Shown here one piece after another: positions 1-5,942 of a stretch of 9,246 nucleotides of DNA. Source of the stretch: Natronohydrobacter sp. GTDB taxonomy: Bacteria > Pseudomonadota > Alphaproteobacteria > Rhodobacterales > Rhodobacteraceae. Both the position numbers and the translations under genes were made by a program. The first letter of the stretch is position 1; each line of letters opens with the position of its first letter. A model generated the notes under the pieces. The model was not told the origin of the DNA. It made no database searches and saw nothing but the letters and a program-made list of their open reading frames with translations. The DNA lies in contig SKGU01000348.1 of the NCBI GenBank assembly GCA_007117255.1, positions 1 to 9,246 on the forward strand, written 5' to 3'.

Positions 1-226
1 CCTCAGACGCGCGCAGCGCCGCGCAGAGATCACGCGGGGCTGTGTGGGTGTGCCATTCGGGGCCACGGCTGGCCTGATGATGGGCGATGCGTTCGGCCAT
101 CTCGTCATCCCAGGCTTCAGCGGTGGCGATATAGCTGGCGGGTTGACCAAAAGCGCGCGTACGCGCTTCGGCCAGACGGCTTTTGCCGGACCGCGCGCCA
201 CCAATGTAGAACAGGATCCGTGCCAT
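1..226 (-). CDS. cobU: Adenosylcobinamide kinase / adenosylcobinamide-phosphate guanylyltransferase (5' part only)
   Basis: This is the N-terminal 75 residues of a CobU/CobP-type enzyme; the rest lies beyond the left edge. The family phosphorylates adenosylcobinamide and then transfers GMP from GTP to give adenosyl-GDP-cobinamide, in the cytoplasm. Translating the reverse strand from the ATG at 226-224 gives MARILFYIGGARSGKSRLAE, with the P-loop GGARSGKS at residues 9-16. This is followed by YIATAEAWDDEMAERIAHHQ at about 32-51, the block in which the guanylylated histidine of the family lies. A purine-rich AAGGGG stands a few bases before the start. The gene is divergent from the cobC-bluE-cobD genes across 66 bp, which fits one cobalamin locus. 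In the aerobic-pathway naming it is cobP. Identity is very secure; completeness cannot be judged. Confidence 0.95.
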   Translation of the reverse strand, partial: MARILFYIGGARSGKSRLAEARTRAFGQPASYIATAEAWDDEMAERIAHHQASRGPEWHTHTAPRDLCAALRASE

Positions 227-292
227 GCTGCCCCTTGCCCCTTTGCGCATCGTAAAGCAGATAAGGGGCGCGGGCTTCAAGGAGAAAGACAC
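227..292. promoter_or_regulatory. Divergent intergenic region with imperfect palindrome (cobU / cobC)
   Basis: These 66 bp must hold the start signals for both divergent cobalamin transcripts. I see an imperfect 17-nt palindrome at 241-257 (CTTTGCG-CAT-CGTAAAG, with one G-T pair). A wider inverted repeat is formed by GCCCCTT at 237-243 and AAGGGGC at 263-269. TTGCCC (235-240) lies 17 bases before CAGATA (258-263), a weak candidate plus-strand promoter whose spacer is exactly the palindrome. There is no room for a full cobalamin riboswitch and I see no B12-box-like core. The function as an operator is a guess. Confidence 0.3.
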
Positions 293-859
293 ATGATGCA
301 GCGGGCGCGACTGAAGATGATCCGCCATGCGCCTGCGCTGCATGGCGGCGCGCTGGCCGGGCGGCGCGATGTCGCGGCTGATATCAGCGACCGCGCAGGG
401 CTGGCGGGGTTGCGGCAGGCGCTTGCAGGTCAGGGCCGGGTGATTTCCAGCCCGGCGCTTCGGTGTCGGCAGACCGCGACAGCGCTTTTTCCGCGCGCAG
501 AGCTGACACAGGATGCGCGGCTGTGGGAGCAGGATTTCGGCGCATGGGAGGGCGTGGCCTTTGACGCGTTGCCCGATCTGGGGCCGCAAAGCCGCGCCGA
601 TCTGGCTGCGCATTGCCCGCCGAGTGGCGAGAGCTTCGCGGATGTCTGCGCGCGGGTCGGACCAGCCCTGCAAGAGATCGCAGCGCTTGGGGATGCGGTG
701 ATTGTCGCCCATGCAGGCGTGATCCGCGCGGGGCTGGCGCTGGCCATGGACACTGTGCCACAGGCGCTGGCCTTTGAGATCGTTCCCCTGTCGCTGACAG
801 AATTGCACTGGCTTGGTGCGCATGGCTGGTCGGTGGCTTGCGTGAACTGGCGGGTCTGA
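293..859 (+). CDS. cobC: CobC-type histidine phosphatase (putative alpha-ribazole-5'-phosphate phosphatase)
   Basis: A 188-residue member of the histidine phosphatase (phosphoglycerate mutase-like) family. The catalytic RHA motif is at residues 11-13, with the phospho-accepting histidine at 12. SSPALR (52-57) supplies the second arginine, DFGAWEG (81-87) matches the family's acidic block, and VAHAG (138-142) holds the second histidine. In the Salmonella naming, CobC removes the phosphate from alpha-ribazole phosphate or from adenosylcobalamin phosphate. That role is inferred here from the position next to bluE, cobD and cobU. The frame is open back to 44, but that stretch is antisense to cobU. 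AGGAGA at 280-285, seven bases before the ATG at 293, fixes the start (the ATG at 296 is a close alternative). The stop overlaps the bluE start. It should not be confused with the L-threonine-phosphate decarboxylase also called CobC in the aerobic pathway. Confidence 0.85.
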   Translation: MMQRARLKMIRHAPALHGGALAGRRDVAADISDRAGLAGLRQALAGQGRVISSPALRCRQTATALFPRAELTQDARLWEQDFGAWEGVAFDALPDLGPQSRADLAAHCPPSGESFADVCARVGPALQEIAALGDAVIVAHAGVIRAGLALAMDTVPQALAFEIVPLSLTELHWLGAHGWSVACVNWRV

Positions 860-1644
860 TGCGGGGCAGGGTCACGGTCACAGGGCATTTCGGGGAATGG
901 ATGCAAGGGCGACTGGGGCCATCGGGGCCAGTGGTGCTGGTGAGCTTGCCCTGCGCGGCTGTCGGGCTGCATGGTATCTGCCTGCCGGGGCAGGGCCATG
1001 TGCAGGGGATGGTTGCGCGGGACGCGCGCGGTTTTCTGCGCGTCCTTGGTCTGCGCCTGCCGGGGCGGGTGCGACTGCGTGCAGGTATTCCGCCCGGTCT
1101 GGGCTGTGGCATGTCGACCGCGCGACTGGTGGCGCTGGCGCGGCTGTCGGGCTGGGACGGGCCACCCGCGGTGCTGGCGGGAGCCTGCGTCGCGCTGGAG
1201 GGCGCAAGCGATCCGCTGATGTATCCTGCGCCAGAGCGGATGCTCTGGGCCTCGCGTCTGGGGATGAGCCTTGCTGCGTTGCCCGCGCTGCCGCGATATG
1301 AATTGCTCGGCGGGTTCTGGGGCGGGCCTGTGCGGACCGATCCACAAGACAACCGCTTTGCTGATATCAGCGATCTGGTGGCAGACTGGCAGGCCGCGAC
1401 CCGCCTTGCAGCATTTGCCGCTTTGGCGTCAGAAAGCGCGCGGCGCACATTGGCCTTGCGCGGGCCATCTGGTGATCCGACTGCGGCGCTTGCGCGGGAT
1501 CTGGGCGCGCTGGGATATGTCATCGCGCATACGGGTGCCGCGCGAGGGCTGATCTTTGCCCCTGGAGATGTGCCCGGTGGTGCTGTTGCGCAATTGCGTG
1601 CGGCAGGGCTGCGCGGGGTCATCCACCACAAGGGGGGGCAGTGA
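859..1644 (+). CDS. bluE: BluE-type L-threonine kinase (GHMP kinase family)
   Basis: A 261-residue GHMP-superfamily kinase. GHFGEWMQG (residues 9-17) followed by VVLVSLP (25-31) matches the N-terminal block of PduX/BluE threonine kinases. IPPGLGCGMSTA (77-88) is the ATP-binding motif (usual form PxxxGLGSSxA), EGASDPLMY (114-122) follows it, and AHTGAARGLIFAP (223-235) is the C-terminal GHMP glycine block. BluE phosphorylates L-threonine to L-threonine phosphate, which after decarboxylation becomes the aminopropanol-phosphate linker of cobalamin. Rhodobacterales use BluE in place of PduX. I chose the ATG at 859, which overlaps the cobC stop as TGATG. A TTG seven codons upstream (838) is possible but has no ribosome site. 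The stop at 1642-1644 overlaps cobD. Family identity is strong; the BluE name rests on motifs, context and likely taxonomy. Confidence 0.88.
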   Translation: MRGRVTVTGHFGEWMQGRLGPSGPVVLVSLPCAAVGLHGICLPGQGHVQGMVARDARGFLRVLGLRLPGRVRLRAGIPPGLGCGMSTARLVALARLSGWDGPPAVLAGACVALEGASDPLMYPAPERMLWASRLGMSLAALPALPRYELLGGFWGGPVRTDPQDNRFADISDLVADWQAATRLAAFAALASESARRTLALRGPSGDPTAALARDLGALGYVIAHTGAARGLIFAPGDVPGGAVAQLRAAGLRGVIHHKGGQ

Positions 1645-2564
1645 TGAGTTTCGCGGGTATGATGCTGGTGGCACTGGCGCTGGACCTGGCGATTGGCTGG
1701 CCTGCCTGGCTATATGCACGGATCGGGCATCCGGTGACATGGCTGGGCGCGCTGATCAGCCTGCTGGAACGGCACTGGAACTTTGGGCGCGCGCGCAAGC
1801 CCAAGGGCGTGGCGCTGGTGCTGGTGGTGGTGGGGCTGGCAGCAGGTCTGGGCGCGGGCCTGCAAGCGGCACTGCCGGGCGGCTGGCCGGGTGTGGTGTT
1901 GGGCGGCGTGCTGGCATGGCCACTGGTCGCGCTGCGCTCCATGCATGCGCATGTGGCCGCTGTGGCAGGGCCGCTGGAGGCGGGCGATCTGGCGGCCGCG
2001 CGCGGCGCGGTGGCCATGATCGTGGGGCGCGATACAACGCAGCTTGATGGCGCGGGCGTGGCGCGTGCAGGTCTGGAAAGTCTGGCCGAGAACACATCGG
2101 ACGGGATCGTGGCACCAGTGTTCTGGGGGGCTGTTCTGGGCCTGCCGGGGATTGCGGCCTACAAGGCCATCAACACGCTCGATTCCATGGTCGGGCACCG
2201 CACAGCGCGGTTTGAGGCGTTCGGCTGGGCCTCGGCCCGGCTGGATGATCTGGTGAACCTGATCCCGGCGCGGCTGACCGGCGCGCTGTTTGCGCTGGTA
2301 TCAGCGCGCGGGGCAGCATGGCGTTGCATGTGGCGCGACACGGGCAAGCATCGCTCGCCCAATGCGGGCTGGCCCGAAGCGGCGATGGCGGGGGCTTTGG
2401 GGGTGCGGTTGTCCGGGCCGCGTGTCTATGGCGACAGGGTTTCACCAGAGCCATGGGTGAATGATGGTGCACCCGACCCGGCGCCGCGCGATTTGCGCCG
2501 TGGCTTGCGGGTCTATGCGCGCGCAATGACAGTGATGGCCGTGGCGCTGGCTGTTTTCATGTGA
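1644..2564 (+). CDS. cobD: Adenosylcobinamide-phosphate synthase CobD (CbiB)
   Basis: A 306-residue integral membrane protein of the CobD/CbiB family. It joins (R)-1-aminopropan-2-ol phosphate to adenosylcobyric acid, giving adenosylcobinamide phosphate. Family blocks appear in order: GHPVTWLG (28-35), ESLAENTSDGIVAPVFW (145-161), YKAINTLDSMVGHR (173-186), and HRSPNAGWPEAAMAGALGV (236-254). Hydrophobic segments occur near residues 3-20, 56-75, 83-98, 154-172 and at the C-terminus (about 293-306). The length is usual for the family. I take the ATG at 1644, which overlaps the bluE stop; a GTG codon directly before it (1641) is in frame. AGGGGGGG at 1631-1638 provides a ribosome site. It is the last gene of the trio and faces dctM end to end. 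BluE and CobD act two steps apart, separated by the decarboxylase, which is not present here. Confidence 0.96.
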   Translation: MSFAGMMLVALALDLAIGWPAWLYARIGHPVTWLGALISLLERHWNFGRARKPKGVALVLVVVGLAAGLGAGLQAALPGGWPGVVLGGVLAWPLVALRSMHAHVAAVAGPLEAGDLAAARGAVAMIVGRDTTQLDGAGVARAGLESLAENTSDGIVAPVFWGAVLGLPGIAAYKAINTLDSMVGHRTARFEAFGWASARLDDLVNLIPARLTGALFALVSARGAAWRCMWRDTGKHRSPNAGWPEAAMAGALGVRLSGPRVYGDRVSPEPWVNDGAPDPAPRDLRRGLRVYARAMTVMAVALAVFM

Positions 2565-2583
2565 CAGCCGGCCCCATCATCGC

Positions 2584-2606
2584 GGGTGCGTGCAAAGCAC
2601 ACACCC
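2584..2606 (-). terminator. Hairpin in the convergent gap between cobD and dctM
   Basis: GGGTGCGTGC (2584-2593), loop AAA, GCACACACCC (2597-2606). Read on the minus strand, all ten pairs form, one of them G-U. Read on the plus strand, one pair is a C-A mismatch. It lies 11 bases past the dctM stop and 20 bases past the cobD stop, where transcripts from both sides should end. There is no T-run on either side, so it is not a classical intrinsic terminator. It may instead be an mRNA 3'-end stabiliser. Confidence 0.45.
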
Positions 2607-2617
2607 TACAGGCCCGC

Positions 2618-4006
2618 TCAGAACAGAAGCGATGGCAACCACAGCACCAGACCGGGGAAGATGAACAATAGCGCAATCGCCAGAAGCTGCAGCATCACAA
2701 ACGGAATTGCGCCCTTGTAGATCATGCCGGTGCTGACCGAATTTGGCGCCACCCCTCGTAAGTAAAACAGCGAGAAGCCGAAAGGCGGTGTCAGGAAGCT
2801 GGTTTGCAGATTCACCCCGATCATCACGCCCAGCCAGACTGGATCGATGCCCAGCAGCAGCAGCGTCGGTGCCGTGATCGGCAGCACGATGAAGATGATC
2901 TCGAACGTGTCCAGAATGAAGCCCAGCACGAACATGATGATCATCACCACGATCATGGCACCCATTGCACCACCGGGCATCGAGGTCAGGAATTCGCGGA
3001 CCAGATTGTCGCCGCCCATCTGCCGGAACACGATCGCAAAGACCGACGCACCGAACAGAATGATGAAGATCATCGAGGTGATCACAGCCGTGCGCCGCGC
3101 CACTTCGACAAACACGCCAATTGACAGCCGCCAGCGCATAGCCGCAAGCAGCGTCGCGCCTACGGCCCCCACGGATGCCGCTTCGGTCGGCGTGGCAATC
3201 CCCCCCAGAATCGAGCCCAGCACTGCGCCAATCAGCAGAAGCGGCGGCACCAGTGCAAAGATGATTTCCTTCCACAGGCCCTTTTTCTCTTCCGGCGGCA
3301 CCGGGGTCGCCGGGCAGCTTTCGGGATCAAATATCGCCTTGTAAAGGATGTACAGGATATAGAGCGCGACCAGCAGCAGACCAGGTATCATCGCGCCCGC
3401 GAACAGATCACCCACCGACACGGTCTTGGGCGCAAAATTGCCAAGGCTCATCTGCACCTGGCTGTTCATGCCCGCGATCATGTCGCCCATGAAGATCAGC
3501 ACGGTCGAAGGCGGGATGATCTGCCCCAGCGTGCCCGACGCGCAGATCGCGCCCGAAGCCAGCTTCGGATCATAGCCCGCCCGCAGCATCGCAGGCAGCG
3601 AAATCAGCCCCATGGTGACAACTGTTGCGCCCACAACCCCGGTCGAGGCCGCCAGAAGCGCGCCCACAAGGATCACCGAAATGCCAAGGCCCCCGCGCAT
3701 GTTGCCAAACAGTCGACCCATCGTGGTCAGCAATTGCTCGGCGATATTGCTGCGCTCCAGCATCACCCCCATGAAGATGAACAAGGGCACTGCGACCAGA
3801 ACTTCATTGATCATGTAGCCCGTGTAGCGCCCCGCCAATGCGCGCAGGTTCGACAGATCGAACACCCCGAAATAGAGGCCCAGATAGGCAAACAGCACCG
3901 ATGTGCCCGCAAGCGTGAAGGCCACCGGAAAGCCGATCAGCAAAAAGCCGATCACGGCAAAGAACATCAACCCGGCAAGGATCTCGCCAATCAGAACAGG
4001 ATCCAT
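2618..4006 (-). CDS. dctM: TRAP transporter large permease subunit DctM
   Basis: A 462-residue, highly hydrophobic protein that forms the large membrane subunit of a tripartite ATP-independent periplasmic (TRAP) transporter. It carries the sodium-coupled transport path in the inner membrane. The family signature LRAGYDPKLASGAICASGTLGQIIPPS lies at 141-167, with GTLGQIIPPS at 158-167. An earlier block, LFIFMGVMLERSNIAEQL (75-92), is typical of the first half. The repeat half has the matching LTPPFG motif near 408-413. The length is normal for DctM. GGAGAG before the start and only one base between the dctQ stop (4008) and this ATG (4006) indicate translational coupling. Substrate specificity lies with the binding protein, not with this subunit. 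Confidence 0.96.
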   Translation of the reverse strand: MDPVLIGEILAGLMFFAVIGFLLIGFPVAFTLAGTSVLFAYLGLYFGVFDLSNLRALAGRYTGYMINEVLVAVPLFIFMGVMLERSNIAEQLLTTMGRLFGNMRGGLGISVILVGALLAASTGVVGATVVTMGLISLPAMLRAGYDPKLASGAICASGTLGQIIPPSTVLIFMGDMIAGMNSQVQMSLGNFAPKTVSVGDLFAGAMIPGLLLVALYILYILYKAIFDPESCPATPVPPEEKKGLWKEIIFALVPPLLLIGAVLGSILGGIATPTEAASVGAVGATLLAAMRWRLSIGVFVEVARRTAVITSMIFIILFGASVFAIVFRQMGGDNLVREFLTSMPGGAMGAMIVVMIIMFVLGFILDTFEIIFIVLPITAPTLLLLGIDPVWLGVMIGVNLQTSFLTPPFGFSLFYLRGVAPNSVSTGMIYKGAIPFVMLQLLAIALLFIFPGLVLWLPSLLF

Positions 4007-4007
4007 A

Positions 4008-4565
4008 TCAGGCGCTCTCCGTGTCGTATTTGTAGCGGTAGTCGTCTGGCACGAGGTCTTCGCGGCCTGCGATGATCAGGATGGACCGGATCGCCATGGC
4101 CAGCCCTTGCAAGGCAATCACAATGGCCAGTACCAGAATGAAGGTTTTCAGCACCCACAGTCCCGGCATGCCGCCGGGATTGGCCGAGGCCTCGCCCAGC
4201 CGCCACGAGCGCGCGACAAAGGTGAAAGAGTAGCTCCAGACGACCCACGCAAAGGGCATCAGGAAAATCACAACGCCCAGCAGATCCAGCCACGCCTTGC
4301 GCAGGGTCGAGGCCGGGCGATAGAAGATGTCAACCCGCACATGGTCATTGCGATAGAGCGCGTATCCGGCGACGGCCGTGAACATCACGCCGTTCATCCA
4401 GGGATAAAGATCCTGCATCCACAACCGGGTATTCATGAAAATATAGCGTTCCACCACGACCCAGAAACAGACCAGCACAATCCCCACCGACAGCCACATG
4501 AAGGTATTACCGATCGCCCTGTTGATCAGGTTGATCAGGCGCATGATGTAGGAAAGTGCAGTCAT
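4008..4565 (-). CDS. dctQ: TRAP transporter small permease subunit DctQ
   Basis: A 185-residue, four-helix membrane protein of the DctQ family, which pairs with DctM in TRAP transporters. Hydrophobic segments lie near residues 20-40, 56-72, 92-113 and 140-166. The block from ERYIFMNTRLWMQDLYPW (39-56) to NDHVRVDIFY (73-82) is the family core. GEASANPGGMPGLWVLK (124-140) is the conserved loop before the last helix, seen in the TakQ-like branch. The frame stays open 22 codons further upstream (to 4631), but that stretch crosses the terminator-like hairpin at 4601-4631. The ATG at 4565 has AGAGG five bases before it, so I take it as the start. It ends one base before dctM. Confidence 0.93.
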   Translation of the reverse strand: MTALSYIMRLINLINRAIGNTFMWLSVGIVLVCFWVVVERYIFMNTRLWMQDLYPWMNGVMFTAVAGYALYRNDHVRVDIFYRPASTLRKAWLDLLGVVIFLMPFAWVVWSYSFTFVARSWRLGEASANPGGMPGLWVLKTFILVLAIVIALQGLAMAIRSILIIAGREDLVPDDYRYKYDTESA

Positions 4566-4596
4566 GTCGGCCTCTTGCTCAGGGGTCGCTCTGGCG

Positions 4597-4631
4597 AAAA
4601 TTGCGGCCCCGGATCGGGTCCGGGGCCGCAA
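4597..4631 (-). terminator. Intrinsic terminator / attenuator between dctP and dctQ
   Basis: TTGCGGCCCCGGA (4601-4613) and TCCGGGGCCGCAA (4619-4631) form a perfect 13-bp, GC-rich stem with a 5-nt loop. On the minus strand the stem ends in GCAA and is followed at once by TTTT (complement of 4597-4600). That is the layout of a Rho-independent terminator downstream of dctP, 27 bases past its stop. Partial read-through would give much more binding protein than membrane subunits, as TRAP and ABC systems usually need. It would also protect the dctP mRNA 3' end. Confidence 0.85.
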
Positions 4632-4657
4632 CGATGTCAGTCAGGACGCAAACGCGC

Positions 4658-5767
4658 TCAGCCCAGATCCGAGATGTCGAAATACTTCTCGCGCGCAATG
4701 GCAAAAGTCAGGTCGGTATTCTCGGTGCGGGTGCGCAGCAGGTTGAGGTTCTGCACGAAGCTTTCCGCCACGGCCTTGGTCTTGGCATCGCCACCATCCA
4801 GAATCTCGATCAGCAATTCGCGCGATGCCGCAGCGCCGGCTTCGAGAATGCTCTCAGGCCAGTCCTTGTGCGCAATCACGCCGTGATTGTCGATCATATC
4901 CGCCAGTGCGATCGGATCATTGGCGTAGAATTCCGACGGCACCTGATCATATTCCGCCTGACAGGCATCGCGCACGATCCCTTGCAGGTTTGCAGGCAGT
5001 TCCATGAACTTGGCCTTGTCGACGGCGACTTCAGTGGCCAGACCCGGTTCGATGAAGGACATGGTGTAGTAATGTTTGCGCACCTGATGGAAGCCCAATG
5101 CGCGGTCATTATAGGGGCCGACGAATTCGGCTGCGTCCAGCGCACCTGATTGCAGCGCCGCGAAGATCTCGCCGCCTGCAAGGTTTGTCACCGATGCGCC
5201 CATTTTCTGCCAGACCTGACCACCCAGACCCGGCGTGCGGAAGCGCATGCCCTGAATGTCGTCAATGCCTGACAGTTCATTCTGGAACCAGCCGCCCGCC
5301 TGCGTGCCAGTGTCGCCTGACAGGAAGCCCACAAGGCCGAAATCATCATAGATATCGTCCCAGAGTTCCTGACCGCCCAGATACCGCACCCAAGCTGCCA
5401 ATTCGCGCGAGGTCATGCCGAAGGGAACCCCGGTGAAAAAGCCCAGACCCTGCGACTTGTTCAGCCAGTAATAGGCCGCGCCATGGCTCATTTCGGCAGA
5501 GCCGTCGATTACCGCATCCAGCGATTGCAGCGCGGGCACCATTTCGCCCGCCGCGAAAACCTCGATTGTCAGTGCGCCGTCAGCGGCTGCATTGATTCGG
5601 TCGGCCACGCGCTGCGCGCCCGTGCCGAGGCCCGGAAAGTTGCGTGGCCATGTCGTGACCATACGCCAGGTGATGCGCCCCTGCGCAATGGCCGGTGCCG
5701 CCAGTGTCGAGGCTGCAGCAGCCGTGCCCCCCAGTGCGGAGGTTCTCAGAAAAGAACGACGATCCAT
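4658..5767 (-). CDS. dctP: TRAP transporter substrate-binding protein DctP, TakP-like
   Basis: A 369-residue periplasmic solute-binding protein. The N-terminus MDRRSFLRTS followed by a hydrophobic stretch and APAIAQG (24-30) looks like a twin-arginine signal with cleavage after about residue 29. The mature part has the DctP fold: an ITWRMVTTWP start (32-41), GDTGTQAGGW (151-160), MRFRTPGLGG (174-183) and DAAEFVGPYND (211-221). These blocks resemble TakP, the Rhodobacter 2-oxo-acid binder. Gln156 and Glu214 fall at the positions I recall as its sodium and ligand contacts, and Phe215 replaces Trp. A 2-oxo acid, lactate or similar monocarboxylate is therefore the best guess, but annotation pipelines often label this branch 'mannitol/chloroaromatic'. 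GGGAGGA stands five bases before the ATG. It is first in the operon, ahead of dctQ and dctM. Confidence 0.94.
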   Translation of the reverse strand: MDRRSFLRTSALGGTAAAASTLAAPAIAQGRITWRMVTTWPRNFPGLGTGAQRVADRINAAADGALTIEVFAAGEMVPALQSLDAVIDGSAEMSHGAAYYWLNKSQGLGFFTGVPFGMTSRELAAWVRYLGGQELWDDIYDDFGLVGFLSGDTGTQAGGWFQNELSGIDDIQGMRFRTPGLGGQVWQKMGASVTNLAGGEIFAALQSGALDAAEFVGPYNDRALGFHQVRKHYYTMSFIEPGLATEVAVDKAKFMELPANLQGIVRDACQAEYDQVPSEFYANDPIALADMIDNHGVIAHKDWPESILEAGAAASRELLIEILDGGDAKTKAVAESFVQNLNLLRTRTENTDLTFAIAREKYFDISDLG

Positions 5768-5919
5768 GTATTCCTCCCATGGTGTTTTGTCTTGACGCGC
5801 CGTTTATGGCGAGTGCTCCCTAAAAACCACATAACGCGCGTACTGTGAACATGGTTTTTTAGGTCTTTGGTGTCGCAGATGCTCAAATTATCCGGACGAC
5901 AGGCGCTGGCGCGGCACGG
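5768..5919 (-). promoter_or_regulatory. dctP upstream region with A/T-rich inverted repeat
   Basis: This 152-bp gap lies between the eamA stop and the dctP start. It holds a strong ribosome site (minus-strand GGGAGGA, 5778-5772). It also holds an inverted repeat: CCTAAAAACCA (5819-5829) against TGGTTTTTTAGG (5852-5863), with one extra base in the right arm and about 22 bases between the arms. The 8-bp palindrome ACGCGCGT (5834-5841) sits inside it. The position 52-96 bases before dctP suits an operator for a substrate-responsive regulator, but no regulator gene is in the window. I could not find a convincing -35/-10 pair. Confidence 0.35.
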
Positions 5920-5942
5920 TCAAAGACGCTGGCGTGGCAAGG
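5903..5942. repeat. Short imperfect tandem repeat at the 3' end of the EamA gene
   Basis: GCGCTGGCGCGGCACGG (5903-5919) and ACGCTGGCGTGGCAAGG (5926-5942) match at 14 of 17 bases, with a 23-bp period. The second copy encodes the last residues of the permease; the first lies just past its stop codon. It looks like a small local duplication at the gene end. Each unit is also nearly palindromic. Confidence 0.4.

Noticed and set aside
44..292. Upstream in-frame extension of the cobC phosphatase
   Set aside because: It is antisense to the CobU P-loop region, and a good ribosome site precedes the ATG at 293, right before the RHA motif.
227..292. Cobalamin riboswitch in front of the cobalamin genes
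   Set aside because: The gap is far too short for the roughly 200-nt element and no B12-box-like conserved core is visible.
384..1631. Long minus-strand open frame of 415 codons opposite cobC and bluE
   Set aside because: It is antisense to two genes with clear family motifs. The translation is rich in Arg, Pro and Ser with no recognisable domain, the usual product of high-GC third positions on the opposite strand.
2565..2617. Small gene or regulatory RNA in the cobD-dctM gap
   Set aside because: Only 53 bases between two converging stops, explained by a hairpin; no start codon with a ribosome site.
4566..4631. Longer dctQ start at 4631
   Set aside because: The extra 22 residues are encoded through a perfect terminator-like hairpin, lack hydrophobic or family character, and a ribosome site stands before 4565.
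3903..4886. Plus-strand open frame of 327 codons opposite dctQ and the ends of dctM and dctP
   Set aside because: It crosses three well-supported minus-strand genes and the terminator hairpin, and has no domain-like features.
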